Position numbers and translations under genes: made by a program | Notes under the pieces: model-generated | What the model saw: the letters and a program-made list of their open reading frames with translations, nothing else | Database searches by the model: none | What the model was told of the DNA's origin: nothing | In this document: piece by piece, positions 32,981 through 43,669 of the stretch | Position numbering within the stretch: the first letter of the stretch is position 1 | Layout of the letters: each line of letters begins with the position of its first letter | Source: Neoarius graeffei | Taxonomy: Eukaryota; Chordata; Actinopteri; Siluriformes; Ariidae | Reading direction: 5' to 3' | NCBI RefSeq assembly: GCF_027579695.1 | Contig: NC_083571.1 | Span: forward strand, 37,317,943-37,381,942 | Length of the DNA: 64,000 nt

Positions 32981-33342
32981 GTCAACTTGCCAGCGATGGT
33001 CTTGCTCGTCTGACGAGTAGACAGCCATCATATATATAGACAGGAGAGGAATAAAGAAAAAGAAATGAAGCAGAGAATGAAAAAAGTGTGGGATAAAGAG
33101 TAAAGAAAGAGTGAAAATGTGGAAACAGTACGTGACAGCCATGGACAAAAATGAAAGAATTATTTACTTTGCCACAGAGATGGATAGACAGAATACAAAA
33201 TAGAGGGTTAGGCAAGAGACAAACGACAAGTGCCACGCCTCAGCTGATGGTGGGCGTTTGGGACGTTTGACTTCAGAGAGTTTGTCAGACTGTTTCTCAG
33301 GAGGACGACTGAGTGAAGACAGAACACCAGTTTGCTTTGGGT

Positions 33343-33348
33343 TTTATT
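33343..33348 (-). terminator. nansa: nansa polyadenylation signal
   Basis: AATAAA on the minus strand, about 115 bases after the nansa stop codon, a normal distance for a short 3' UTR. No competing AATAAA lies between. Confidence 0.7.
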
Positions 33349-33463
33349 CTTTGTGATGAAAGTTTGGAGAACAATCTTCCCTATCTCTCACTGCTGAGAG
33401 CACCATGACAATCCTCACACAGCTTAAGATCAGACACACACACACGCAACAGTTTGTGGTCTT

Positions 33464-33673
33464 TCATACTTTGGCTCGTTTGGCGTGGTTCTCCACCGTG
33501 TCCTCGGTGACGCTCTCGTCTTCCCCAATGTCTACTGTCGTCTTCTTCCCCAGCAGCTCGAAAATGTCCTCTGGTGCAATACCCTTCGGCTCAGCCACCT
33601 TCACCGTCAGCATGTCGAGGGTTAACTCTGTTCCCTTAGGGATTGCCGTCTTCGCCACTACAGACTTACCCAG
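33464..33673 (-). CDS. nansa: nansa exon 6 (SAF/antifreeze-like domain)
   Basis: 69 codons plus TGA, starting [17 protein letters not shown] and ending ENHAKRAKV. It encodes most of the SAF domain, the domain family shared with type III fish antifreeze proteins. The upstream intron is only 88 bp and has a C-rich polypyrimidine tract before CTTCTGTAG. Confidence 0.93.
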   Translation of the reverse strand: MGKSVVAKTAIPKGTELTLDMLTVKVAEPKGIAPEDIFELLGKKTTVDIGEDESVTEDTVENHAKRAKV

Positions 33674-36600
33674 CTACAGAAGGGGGGGGGATACCAATAA
33701 GGAGAACTTCATTGTGCCTGCCAATCACTAAGGTAGCGTGTGTGCGTGTGCACTTACTCACCTTGTCGTGGCAGGGCACCTCACAGGGCAGCATCTGTTT
33801 GATGCCGTTGCCTAGCGCCTGCTCAACAATTCGGACAGATTGTACCAACTCGGCAAGTTCAGAGGGATCAAGCGAGGCGGAGTGGTCGCTGCCCTTCCAG
33901 CTCTTATCCAGAGTTACATGACGCTCCAACACCTTCGCACCCATAGCCACAGCTGCCACCGACACAATAATGCCCGTCTCATGACCTGAGTAACCAATCG
34001 GGATGTCCGGGAACTCTTTCTGGTATTCCTATTGGTCAGTACATTGAGATATTTTAATTCATAATCAATTACTGTGTGAATACAGCATGATTATTCTTCA
34101 TATCAACAAGGGACACACACACACACAGACAGTGAGGTTACCGTGATGACGCGCAGGTTGACATGATCAGGTTCGAGAGGATAGGCACTGGTACACTGCA
34201 GGATGCAAAAATTCTCATTGTGTTTCTTCACTGTCTGATACACACGCCGCATCGTCTCCATACTCTGCATCCCGCTAGATACCACCATCGGACGACCTGG
34301 GGGAAACACACACACACACACAATTAAAAATCAGGATGCACTTATTTCATAATATACAGTATGATAAATTCTAATAAATATCCAATTAATCCCCTCGTGT
34401 CCGCGTGGGTTTCCTCCGGGTGCTCCGGTTTCCCCCACAGTCCAAAGACATGCAGGTTAGGTTAACTGGTGACTCTAAATTGAGCGTAGGTGTGAATGTG
34501 AATGGTTGTCTGTGTCTATGTGTCAGCCCTGTGATGACCTGGCGACTTGTCCAGGGTGTACCCCGCCTTTTGCCCATAGTTAGCTGGGATAGGCTCCAGC
34601 TTGCCTGCGACCCTGTAGAAGGATAAAGCGGCTAGAGATAATGAGATGAGATCCAATTAATCCTAAACTTGACAGATTAACAATTCAGATTAATTTAGTT
34701 GAACAGATTTCAAATATTTGAAGTTAAAGTCCTTCCCGCGCCGTGTGGCGCATCGGGCGGCGCCGATCTCCGTTTCCGCAGCCCTCGGCCTCTCGCCTAT
34801 TACATAGCTAGGGTTACAGTGGGCGGCTAGTCCTCTGGTAACCACGAGAGTTTGACTCCCCACTCGCATCTGTATTGCAGCGTGCCTTGCCAGATGGCAG
34901 TAAGTACCATTTTTATGATGGTCTTTGGTGATATTTGATGTTTTATCTGTATTGTTTTTATTTGTATTCTTCATGTCAACACTTGCTGAGTGATTTTTTC
35001 TGTGCCATTAAGTAGGGACTGCAGATGTAAATTAGCCTAAGGCTAACTCTGGTGCAATGCATCAAATGGCAACATTTATGTTTTTAATTGCACATGGTCC
35101 CTTTCAAATAAAATGAAATGAAATGACCCGACTGTTAGGTTTTTTTTTTTCAAAATAAGTCAAATTTATTGCAATTCCATCCATATACACATACGATATC
35201 TCCAAACATCTCCAAGATCTTGTTACAATAATATACAATACAATACAGGTGCTTTGTACAGATGACTGATTAAAATGCAAATAGTACAGCAGGTGTATTG
35301 TGTTTTCCTGCAGAACAGCTGTTTCAGGAAAATAAGCTTTACTGGAACTTTACATGTACACATGAAAACCTGAAAAAAGCTGAGCAACTGATTATGCAGA
35401 TTACATGAAATGGTAACCATTACAGCAAACAGCATATCAGAATATTTTACACTTTACCATTTAGAAAATATATACTTTATGGCAACAAACAAACAAACAA
35501 AAAACCTCCAATAAATTAATATTGTTAGGGTTTTTTGTTTGTTTGTTCACCGACCGTGAACAGAACTCACGATCTCCTGATCAAGAGGCGGACACACTAC
35601 CACTAGGCCACTAGCCGGTAAATATTTGAAGGTAACCCCCAAAATATTGGATACTGACTTTACATGTCCTTTAATTTCAGAGCCTCACTGATGAAATCTA
35701 AAGGACATTAAATATTTAGTAAAACAGCAGAATCGGTAAAAATAAATTGTTCTCCATTTTAACCTTTTATCACTGAAAACTCACATGTAATCAAAGAGCT
35801 TCACCTTTCTGGGCCGTTTTCTCCAAGTACGGGAAGTTATTGGTGTCTCCGGAGCCGACTTTAAAGAAAGGCACGTCGAGTTCATGAAGAAATTCCACAG
35901 CCATCTATAATAAAAATTGCATAAAGTGTGAATGCAGTGTATCCAGCAGGTGTGTTCACACCTGAGGGCGAGCACATGATGAAATCACAGTGTAGAACAC
36001 CATGGGGCAGTAATCACTCAAACTCAACACTGACCTTCAGACACACCCCTTTTCCACCAAATCAGTTCCAGGGCTGGTTCAGGGCCAGTGCTGGTGCTGG
36101 TTCACAACTCGTTCAACTTGCGAGCCAGCTGAGAACCAGTTTGCTTTTCCATATGTTGCGGTGCTAAGGGAAGCCACGTCATTACATCACTGTATACGTC
36201 AGTTACGTCGCTACGTTTGCATAAACCTTGGCGCGAATATTGAAGCAAAAACAACACGGAAGAAGCAGCAGCAGCAACAACAATAATAATAAAGGATGAC
36301 TTCGCGTTTGTACAGCTGCTGCTTCTCGTCGCTTAAAAATGGCGATCTTTCGTGGTCTTGTTATTGTTGTTGGTCTTAACAACTCTGCCCCCCAGCTGAC
36401 GTAAGCGGTTCTTTCCTCTGGCCCAGCAGAGAGTTGGTGCTAGCCTGGAACCGGTTCTTCTGGCCCCAGAGCCAGTTCTTTGTCAGTGAAAACAGAAAAC
36501 CCGGTTCCAAACTAAGCACTGGCCCCGAACCAGCCCTGGAACTGCTTTGGTGGAAAAGAGACAGAGATCAGAACTGTGACATCAGACTACTGACTGAAAT

Positions 36601-39600
36601 CCAGTACATTAGTAATTAGTGGCTGTTTAATTATTTTTTTATTTTAACTTATTTTTCTGCTGTTTCTTTTAATCTGAGGTCATATCTGTGAAGTGCTGTT
36701 TAACCAAAACGCCACCCACATGTACAGTGGGGCAAAAAAGTATTTAGTCAGCCACCAATTGTGCAAGTTCTCCCACTTAAAAAGATGAGAGATGCCTGTA
36801 ATTTTCATCATAGGTATACCTCAACTATGAGAGACAGAATGGGGGGAAAGAATCCAGGAAATCACATTGTAGGATTTTTAATGAATTAATTGGTAAATTC
36901 CTCGGTAAAATAAGTATTTGGTCACCTACAAACAAGCAAGATTTCTGGCTCTCACAGACCTGTAACAACTTCTTTAAGAGGCTCCTCTGTCCTCCACTCG
37001 TTACCTGTATTAATGGCACCTGTTTGAACTCGTTATCAGTATAAAAGACACCTGTCCACAACCTCAAACAGTCACACTCCAAACTCCACTATGGCCAAGA
37101 CCAAAGAGCTGGCAAAGGACACCAGAAACAAAATTGTAGACCTGCACCAGGCTGGGAAGACTGAATCTGCAATAGGTAAGCAGCTTGGTGTGAAGAAATC
37201 AACTGTGGGAGCAATTATTAGAAAATGGAAGACATACAAGACCACTGATAATCTCCCTCGATCTGGGGCTCCACGCAAGATCTCACCCCGTGGGGTCAAA
37301 ATGATCACAAGAACAGTGAGCAAAAATCCCAGAACCACATGGGGGGACCTAGTGAATGACCTGCAGAGAGCTGGGACCAAAGTAACAAAGGCTACCATCA
37401 GTAACACACTACGCCGCCAGGGACTCAAATCCTGCAGTGCCAGACGTGTCCCCCTGCTTAAGCCAGTACATGTCCAGGCCTGTCTGAAATTTGCTAGAGA
37501 GCATTTGGATGATCCAGAAGAGGATTGGGAGAATGTCATATGGTCAGATGAAACCAAAATAGAACTTTTTGGTAAAAACTCAACTTGTCGTGTTTGGAGG
37601 AGAAAGAATGCTGAGTTGCATCCAAAGAACACCATACCTACTGTGAAGCATGGGGGTGGAAACATCATGCTTTGGGGCTGTTTTTCTGCAAAGGGCCCAG
37701 GACGACTGATCCGTGTAAAGGAAAGAATGAATGGGGCCATGCATCGTGAGATTTTGAGTGAAAACCTCCTTCCATCAGCAAGGGCATTGAAGATGAAACG
37801 TGGCTGGGTCTTTCAGCATGACAGTGATCCCAAACACACCACCCGGGCAACGAAGGAGTGGCTTCGGAAGAAGCATTTCAAGGTCTTGGAGTGGCCTAGC
37901 CAGTCTCCAGATCTCAACCCCATAGAAAATCTTTGGAGGGAGTTGAAAGTCCGTGTTGCCCAGTGACAGCCCTAAAACATCACTGCTCTAGAGGAGATCT
38001 GCATGGAGGAATGGGCCAAAATACCAGCAACAGTGTGTGAAAACCTTGTGAAGACTTACAGAAAATGTTTGACCTCTGTCATTGCCAACAAAGGGTATAT
38101 AACAAAGTATTGAGATGAACTTTTGTTACTGACCAAATACTTATTTTCCACCATAATTTGCAAATAACTTGTTTAAAAATCAGACAAATGTGATTTTCTG
38201 GATTTTTTCTCATTTTGTCTCTCATAGTTGAAGTGTACCTATGATGAAAATTACAGGCCTCTCATCTTTTTAAGTGGGAGAATTTGCACAATTGGTGGCT
38301 GACTAAATACTTTTTTGCCCCACTGTATGTATGTATGTATTTATGTATGTATGTATGTATGTATGTATGTATGGTAAAACATAATATATAATTGGTGGTA
38401 CTGAGTAACCCGTTTGGAAGGTTACAATCAAGGACAAGTTAGTGCGATTAAGCGGTCATTTGCATGATACTCCAAGGCAAACAGTATTATTTATTTATCT
38501 ATAGATTTAAGGTTTATAATCCAACACTCATTTAACCCATAAAAAACACAATCCACAGGACATCTAACCTACTTTCTATTTAATATCTAATTTATTATTT
38601 CTTATTTTTCTGAAGAATAAATTAAAAAGGTGTACAGTTTTAACGCCTGCAAATAAACAAACAAAACATAGAAAAGTAATTCCCTCCAGTGATATACATT
38701 TTCTATTAAAAGTCCAGGAAAATATGTTATGTTTTTGTGTGCGTGAGACCTCTGACCTCGTCCATGCCCGAGGCAGTGAAGTAGATGCCAATGTCCTGAG
38801 CGTAGCGCTGAAGCTCCCTGTACTGCTCGTGTGTGAACTCCAGGTGGCGCTTGTGTTCTCCATATGTTTTCCCCCAAGAGTGTTTGGAGGTGTAGGGTCT
38901 GTCCAGAGCGTGCTTATTAAACTTATACTCCAGCTCGCTCTTCTGGAACTTCGCACAGTCTGCACCGCAATCCTGCAAAACATTCACATGAGTGCATCGG
39001 AATACAGGAAGCACGTTTACGCCATGTTTACATTAGATTTATACCATATTTACCCTAGATTTATGTGGGATTTGTAATAGTTGAACTATATTTACACCAT
39101 ACTTATGCCATATTTATATTCCTGCACTACCTAGTGTATGACAATGTCTAGACTCTGTATGGTATGTAAAGGTACCAATTAGAGGAGGATATAACAGATC
39201 CCTTAAGTACAAAAACTCCACTAGTCATATAATGACTCTAAAGGTTAGAGAAGCAGCTATGGGACCAAAAGGTTGCTGGTTCAGTTCCCTGGACCAGCAA
39301 GAATGGCTGAAGTGCCCTTGAGTAAGGCACCAAACCCCCAACTGCTCCCCAGGCTGCTCCGGGTATGTTGGGCATCACTCTGGATAAGAATAAATGCCTG
39401 TGATGTAATGTACACCCTCTTTCAAGTCTAGGTTTTAAGTGTCAGGACATAATAAAAAAAAAAAAAATGATCTGGTCCTTTCCAGGTCTTAAAATTAGGC
39501 AAATACAACCTCAGATGACCAATAACACATGACATATTCACCCCGTCATTATTTATCTCATCTCATTATCTCTAGCCGCTTTATCCTGTTCTACAGGGTT

Positions 39601-41142
39601 GCAGGCAAGCTGGAGCCTATCCCAGCTGACTACGGGTGAAAGGCGGGGTACACCCTGGACAAGTCTCCAGGTCATCACAGGGCTGACACATAGACACAGA
39701 CAACCATTCACACTCACATTCACACCTACGGTCAATTTAGAGTCACCAGTTAACCTAACCTGCATGTCTTTGGACTGTGGGGGAAACCGGAGCACCCGGA
39801 GGAAACCCACGCGGACACGGGGAGAACATGCAAACTCCACACAGAAAGGCCCTCGCCGGTCACGGGGCTCGAACCCGGACCTTCTTGCTGTGAGGCGACA
39901 GCGCTAACCACTACACCACCGTGCCGCCTGGATGGATATTATTATAAATAATGAATTAAGGGTTAGTTCCAGAAAAAAAAAAAACACCTGAATGAATATG
40001 CTAATTAGGAATGCCCTGAATCACGCCAGCTTACCCACTCCACCTGTGAAAAGCAGTGTAAAGAAAGAAAGCACAACTTTATTCATCACACACTTGTGAA
40101 ATTTCCTCTCTGCATTTAACCCATCTGAAGCAGTGGGCAGCCATGCTAATAGCGCCCGGGGAGCAGTTCAGAGTTAGGTGCCTCGCTCAAGGGCACCTCA
40201 GCCCAAGGCCGTCCCATATTAACCTAACCACATGTCTTGGGGCTGTGGGGGAAACCCACACAGACATGGGGAGAACATGCAAACGAGCCCAGCGAGGGCC
40301 TTTCTGTGTGGAGTTTGCATGTTCTCCCCGTGTCTACATGGGTTTCCTCCGGGTGCTCCGGTTTCCCGCACAGTCCAAAGGCATGCAGTTAAGTTAACGT
40401 GGGGCGGCCTTGGGCTGAAGTGCCCTTGAGCGAGGTACCGAACCCCTGACTGCTCCCCGGGTGCTGTAGTGTGGCTGCCCACTGCTCTGGGTGTGTGTGT
40501 GTGTGTTCACTGCTTCTCAGATGGGTTAAATGCAGAGGATGATTTTCACTGTGCATGTGACAAATAAAGGTTTCTTCTTGCTGTGAGGCGACCGTGCCAC
40601 AGCGTACAATGTGATTTTATATTGATTTCAGAAATGTGCACGTCCCTCATAACTCATTTGCATATCCGATTGGAGATTTGATGACGTAACAGAATTCGCC
40701 AGTCACGTGGTCACCACTCTTTTTCTCCAGGGATTTTCAACTTAAAAAAAAAAAAGTGACACTTTAATCAGTTGATATAAAACAAGTTTAATAATACAAA
40801 ATTAAATATAATATGAGGTTTATTTATAAATTATCTCTGATGCAGAGTAATTAATTAATTAATTTATTGATTGATTAGTTAATGCAATGTGTAGATTTCC
40901 AAGCCAAAACTGCTGCATTTCTGAGCAGATACACGTCATTTCCTGCATCATTATGACATTTCTCTGTAGTGTGAGAACAGAAAGAGCCAAGAGCGCGTCA
41001 GGGTTCTTACTTTGGCCATTTTGATCATCTCCTTGGCGATGTTCAGGTCCCCCTGATGGTTCTGTCCGATCTCTGCGATGATGAAACACGGGTGGTTTCC
41101 TCCGATCATGCGGCCGGGACAAAGCTCAAACTTCAGAGGCAT
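33464..41142 (-). CDS. nansa: N-acetylneuraminic acid synthase (sialic acid synthase), complete six-exon gene
   Basis: Condenses ManNAc-6-phosphate with phosphoenolpyruvate to Neu5Ac-9-phosphate in the cytosol. Exons (minus): 41142-41011, 38972-38757, 35904-35805, 34296-34142, 34028-33762, 33673-33464; all introns are GT/AG and the joined frame is 359 codons plus TGA, the length of the mammalian enzyme. The NeuB-type TIM barrel runs through about residue 285: [12 protein letters not shown] (21-32), CAKFQK (50-55), FFKVGSGD (129-136), GYSGHE and LERHVTLD. The C-terminal SAF (antifreeze-like) domain is about 291-359, mostly in the last exon. The start is the ATG at 41142; an in-frame ATG 21 bases upstream would add MSSLRVK, but the shorter start matches the family. 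gne lies upstream on the same strand. Introns hold SINEs, a MITE and a Tc1 element. Calling it nansa rather than another copy is inference. Confidence 0.95.
33762..34028 (-). CDS. nansa: nansa exon 5
   Basis: 89 codons from [19 protein letters not shown] to [11 protein letters not shown]. The acceptor is CCAATAG|GAATAC and the donor AAG|GTGAGT. Contains the barrel motif [20 protein letters not shown]. Confidence 0.94.
34142..34296 (-). CDS. nansa: nansa exon 4
   Basis: 155 nt encoding [20 protein letters not shown] through [18 protein letters not shown]. The acceptor is CCCCCAG|GT and the donor ACG|GTAACC. Exons 3 and 4 together give exactly 85 codons. Confidence 0.93.
34393..34650 (+). mobile_element. 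5'-truncated V-SINE in nansa intron 3
   Basis: Starts inside the core (CTCGTGTCCGCGTGGG). The 13-bp duplication ATCCAATTAATCC is at 34380-34392 and 34651-34663. Confidence 0.9.
34727..35127 (+). mobile_element. Possible third tRNA-derived SINE
   Basis: GC-rich head with a B-box-like GTTTGACTCC near 34851 and an (ATGAA)n tail (35112-35125). It lies in nansa intron 3. Family not recognised. Confidence 0.4.
35548..35622 (-). mobile_element. tRNA-like SINE head fragment
   Basis: Minus strand CCGGCTAGTGGCCTAGTGGT, TGTCCGCCTCTTGATCAGGA and GTGAGTTCTGTTCAC fit tRNA D, anticodon and T arms, with a degenerate T loop. Probably a SINE piece, not a working tRNA. Confidence 0.45.
35805..35904 (-). CDS. 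nansa: nansa exon 3
   Basis: 100 nt encoding [20 protein letters not shown] and the following TNNFPYLEK region. The acceptor is ATTATAG|ATG and the donor AAAG|GTGAAG; one base of the next glycine codon is on this exon. Confidence 0.93.
36046..36560. mobile_element. MITE with CCCCTTTTCCACCAAATCAG ends (copy 2)
   Basis: Same family as 21743-22325, in nansa intron 2. It lacks the G-run seen in copy 1 (CCCCCAGCTGACGTAAG here). Confidence 0.75.
36725..38335 (+). mobile_element. Full-length Tc1-like transposon (T6) in nansa intron 2
   Basis: 1611 bp, ends CAGTGGGGCAAAAAAGTATT and complement, TA at 36723-36724 and 38336-38337. It is in the opposite orientation to nansa. A (TATG)n run (38336-38372) starts at the right boundary. 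Confidence 0.93.
37091..38113 (+). pseudogene. Nearly intact Tc1-like transposase (two adjacent stops)
   Basis: 340 codons in one frame, no frameshift. [20 protein letters not shown], the helix-turn-helix pair (1-115), then [30 protein letters not shown] and [10 protein letters not shown] (DD34E). The only defects are TGA at 37964 and TAA at 37973, three codons apart, both consistent with C-to-T changes (CGA, CAA). It ends [10 protein letters not shown] truncated 291-residue product retaining the whole catalytic triad remains possible. Confidence 0.88.
38757..38972 (-). CDS. nansa: nansa exon 2
   Basis: 72 codons beginning [15 protein letters not shown] and ending FTASGMDE. The acceptor is TTTTGCAG|GAT and the donor GAG|GTCAGA, both phase 0. 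Confidence 0.95.
39235..39418 (+). mobile_element. Second-family tRNA-derived SINE in the intergenic flank of nansa exon 2 (intron 1)
   Basis: Head GGTTAGAGAAGCAGCTATGG with B box GGTTCAGTTCCC, then GGCTGAAGTGCCCTTGAGTA and CTCTGGATAAGAATAAATGC. Same family as 13884-14087. Confidence 0.6.
39556..39928 (-). mobile_element. V-SINE in nansa intron 1
   Basis: Full-length, minus, with core and tRNA head intact. The target duplication is not clear. Confidence 0.88.
40085..40580. repeat. Inverted composite of SINE pieces
   Basis: The left arm (TTTAACCCATCTGAAGCAGT through CAAGGGCACCTCAGCCCAAG) is mirrored by the right arm (CTTGGGCTGAAGTGCCCTTG through CAGATGGGTTAAATGCAGAG). V-SINE core pieces in both orientations lie between them (40230-40400). 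Sits in nansa intron 1. Confidence 0.7.
41011..41142 (-). CDS. nansa: nansa exon 1
   Basis: 44 codons starting [10 protein letters not shown] and ending in EMIKMAK; it contains the catalytic-region motif [12 protein letters not shown]. The donor is AAA|GTAAGA at 41010, phase 0. Confidence 0.95.
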
Positions 41143-41149
41143 TTTCACT

Positions 41150-41300
41150 CGGAGTGAAGACAAAAAAAAAAAAAATCACACAGAAGAGATAAAACTGTCA
41201 ACGAAGCTCAGAAACCCGAGAGACAGACACACACACGGAGTGACAGCACCAGAACTTCCGGGTTTGTTCCCGTAGCCACGCCCACTCTCTCTCTGTTTTC
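41150..41300 (-). promoter_or_regulatory. Candidate nansa promoter
   Basis: Directly upstream of the nansa start. It has an ETS-type CCGGAAGT (41254-41261, minus) and a GTGGGCGTGGC GC/CACCC-type box (41275-41285, minus), with no TATA box: the usual layout of a housekeeping promoter. The transcription start is inferred, not seen. Confidence 0.4.
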
Positions 41301-41432
41301 ATAATTCGAGTCCCTGGTGTCTGCGTCACGAGACACACCTTAAAGTGCATATCCTGGACCAATTTAGAGAGGATTTCGACGTGACGTCACAGGTCACGTG
41401 ACGCCCCGGTGTCCGCCATTTTGAAGGTCAAG

Positions 41433-41655
41433 CTAGCTAATGTCAACAACAGTAGCTGGTATGTTACTGTAGCAATGTTTACGTTCAGTCATCATAGCGC
41501 GCTCGGGCAGGCTGGGAGTGAGTGCGCGAGCTCAGGAAACTAGTAAATCCAGTAAAGGAAAAACTTGAGACTGAAAGGTTTTAACAGTCATCCAAATGAC
41601 TGAACGTAAACATTGCTACAGTAACATACCAGCTACTGTTGTTGACATTAGCTAG
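41433..41655. repeat. Perfect 60-bp inverted repeat, 103-base loop
   Basis: 41433-41492 and 41596-41655 are exact reverse complements (CTAGCTAATGTCAACAACAG inward to CGTTCAGTCAT). It could extrude as a hairpin. Confidence 0.9.
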
Positions 41656-41918
41656 TGCTAACAGCTAGCTGCTAGTGCACTGCTACAACTACACCGACCC
41701 TAATAATACAGTTCTTGGTCATTGCCTGGTAACAGCAAATTTATAACGGGCCATGTCTCAACAGACTAAGAAGTTATTTCAATGACATTTAATAACATTT
41801 TGTTTATCCTGAGGACCGAAAGTAAATGAAAATGTGAACAAACCTTAGCTGTAATAAGATGGCGACCACCGGCTCCAGGGACGACCCGCTGATGTAGGCA
41901 TGTTACCCAGCCTGGTTT

Positions 41919-42165
41919 TTAACGACATAGGTATACAGAGTCAGGTAAAGACGAGGGCTTCGTGTACTTCCGTACGTCAGTGAACAATCCTGGTGGAAGC
42001 AGGTAAACGTCGTTCTCTAAGCCTGCTAACCTCAATTTTTGCAAATACCTCTCCCTCTGCTCGCCCTGTAAATGCCCTACGTCGCTGGATAGTGAAGGTG
42101 TTTTCTGCATCTCGCTCCTTTTTCTTTGTTGTTTTTTCCCTGGTATTTCCCACACGCCTGACTGC
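41919..42165 (-). pseudogene. Exon of a SWIM/YqaJ-type transposon-borne protein
   Basis: Minus frame SDVGHLQGEQRERYLQKLRL then AGLENDVYLLPPGLFTDVRK and YTKPSSLPD, after an acceptor-like CTGACCTGCAG|TCAGG. I associate this block with the region just before YPDVYNYL in the fish proteins noted at 26436-26629; together the two relics show consecutive exons of one gene type. No donor is obvious at the end. No product expected. Confidence 0.45.
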
Positions 42166-42424
42166 AGGTCAGGAAGATCACCAGCGCTGCAAAGCCAGAA
42201 AAAGATAGCCTGGTAACGTGTACGGATCACGTACACCAGCATCATTGATTTTCTCGTGATATTGCTTCTTACTCGCGTCATCTAGGCCGGATAAAATACT
42301 CGACAATGAGACTTCGTCATGATCAACAGTGTATCGCTACCGGTAGTTGCCATATTTGTGATCATCAAAATGGCTCCGGCTACTTGTTGACATGGCAACG
42401 GTCACGTGGGTCGAAAACCTCTAT

Positions 42425-43370
42425 ACCCTGTCCACACTAGGGATTTTCGTACCGCAACACCTGTCCACACTAGCAACTATACCGGCACTGTAGTGGTATA
42501 ACTGTATCGGTACGAAACCCACAAATGTATGGGTTTCGTACCGGTACAGTATCGGTACTGTAGCGCTTCGCTGTAGTGTGGACAGATGCACTAAACTGTA
42601 CCGGTATACTTTGTATCGATACAGTCAGGGCCAGATTAACATGGCCAGGGGCCCCAAGGCTACAAGTTGCTGTAGCCCCCCCGGCCACCACCATCTTGTC
42701 CCATCTACCTGTAAAGAACTGTCTATTTTCTACATTTTAAAGGTTTTTTTTCATTATTAAACTTTGTACAGCTGGGCCAGCAAAAACAGAACACCAAAAA
42801 CTATAAGGTTTAGATTGACAACAACTTATCACAACTTATGCAACTGTCAATTGAATGTGCCTGTAGGCCTTTTAGGCAACTGAACCTCTCAAGTACTGGC
42901 TGCAGCTGCAGCTAACATAACGTTTGCTACGCTAGTGTCATGATGACTTGCACTTGCCAGTTGGGTTTCATTAGGTTTAAAAAACCCTGTTAGTTTTGGT
43001 ATATTGCTCAATAGAGCTTTGTCACGTTGGGCTTTTTGCCGTCGCGCCTTGCGCTTTTGAGCACCGCTTTCGTATTTTCTGTCACACGTTCACTGTTCAA
43101 CTGTGGAGTGACGTCGTGCGTGACGTCTAACGCTTATATATGGAAGGCGGATTTGCCTCACCCAATCAGCGTCCGTTTATTTAAATATTCATTTTGAGCC
43201 AATGAATATGAAGGGTTTTTTTTCTTTTGACCAATTGGGGGCCCCCCTGCGAGGCGGGGGGCGTGGGGGCCCCTAGGCTGAAGCCATATGAAGCCTGTGT
43301 GGTGATCCGGGCGTGGATACAGTTATACCACTATCGTACCAGTATATATGTGAACACAGCATTAGTGTTG
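42425..43370. mobile_element. MITE-like flank with TACCGGTA palindromes around a hAT
   Basis: CTGTCCACACTAGGG-type ends and many GTACCGGTAC/TATCGGTAC boxes (42460-42620); the right flank CTATCGTACCAGTATATATG resumes after the hAT at 43316. The outer boundaries are approximate. Confidence 0.5.
42626..43315. mobile_element. Non-autonomous hAT
   Basis: 690 bp, CAGGGCCAGATTAAC end with diverged inverse at the right, and an exact 8-bp duplication GATACAGT at 42618-42625 and 43316-43323. No coding. Confidence 0.82.
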
Positions 43371-43669
43371 GGGTTTTTTTATATGAAAGTATGTCCCTTT
43401 ATGGGCGTGTCCAAGTTAACTAGCTATGTGTTAACGTTAGCCGTGGACAAGGTGATGGCAACTTGGCAGGCAAATCCATAGAAAGTCCTTTGACTAACCA
43501 GACTGCATAGCTATTGCAACGTTATCGCTAGCTCTAAAAGCACAGACAACTTCGTTGCAAGCTTTCTCTTGGAATAAAATGTTTACATCCTTCAACATGC
43601 TTCTGCAGGTTGGATGGCGAGTTTTTGTAGGCCGTGATATGGTTCGGTTTAGGCAAACAAAGCAAACAT

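Larger units (their letters stand above)
25330..32990 (+). mobile_element. APE-type LINE with zinc-finger C-terminus, multiply interrupted
   Basis: One LINE copy read in plus orientation: endonuclease C-terminus (25330-26087), linker (29367-29438), reverse transcriptase (30484-31514 and 31891-32520) and zinc fingers (32638-32980). Breaks are a THAP/YqaJ-type transposon (26090-29364), a MITE (29439-30483) and a SINE (31515-31890). The clade is not assigned. Confidence 0.75.
41367..42421 (-). mobile_element. Second THAP/YqaJ-type (ISL2EU-like) transposon relic
   Basis: Ends GAG(AG)GATTTCGAC and GAGGTTTTCGAC in inverted orientation beside TA (41365-41366, 42422-42423), followed inside by CACGTGAC and CGCCATTTTGA-type motifs. 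It encodes on minus an exon related to the gene type at 26436. Contains a perfect 60-bp inverted repeat. Confidence 0.55.

Noticed and set aside
37072..37740. 222-codon minus frame
   Set aside because: Antisense of the Tc1 T6 transposase; the plus frame has the DDE motifs.
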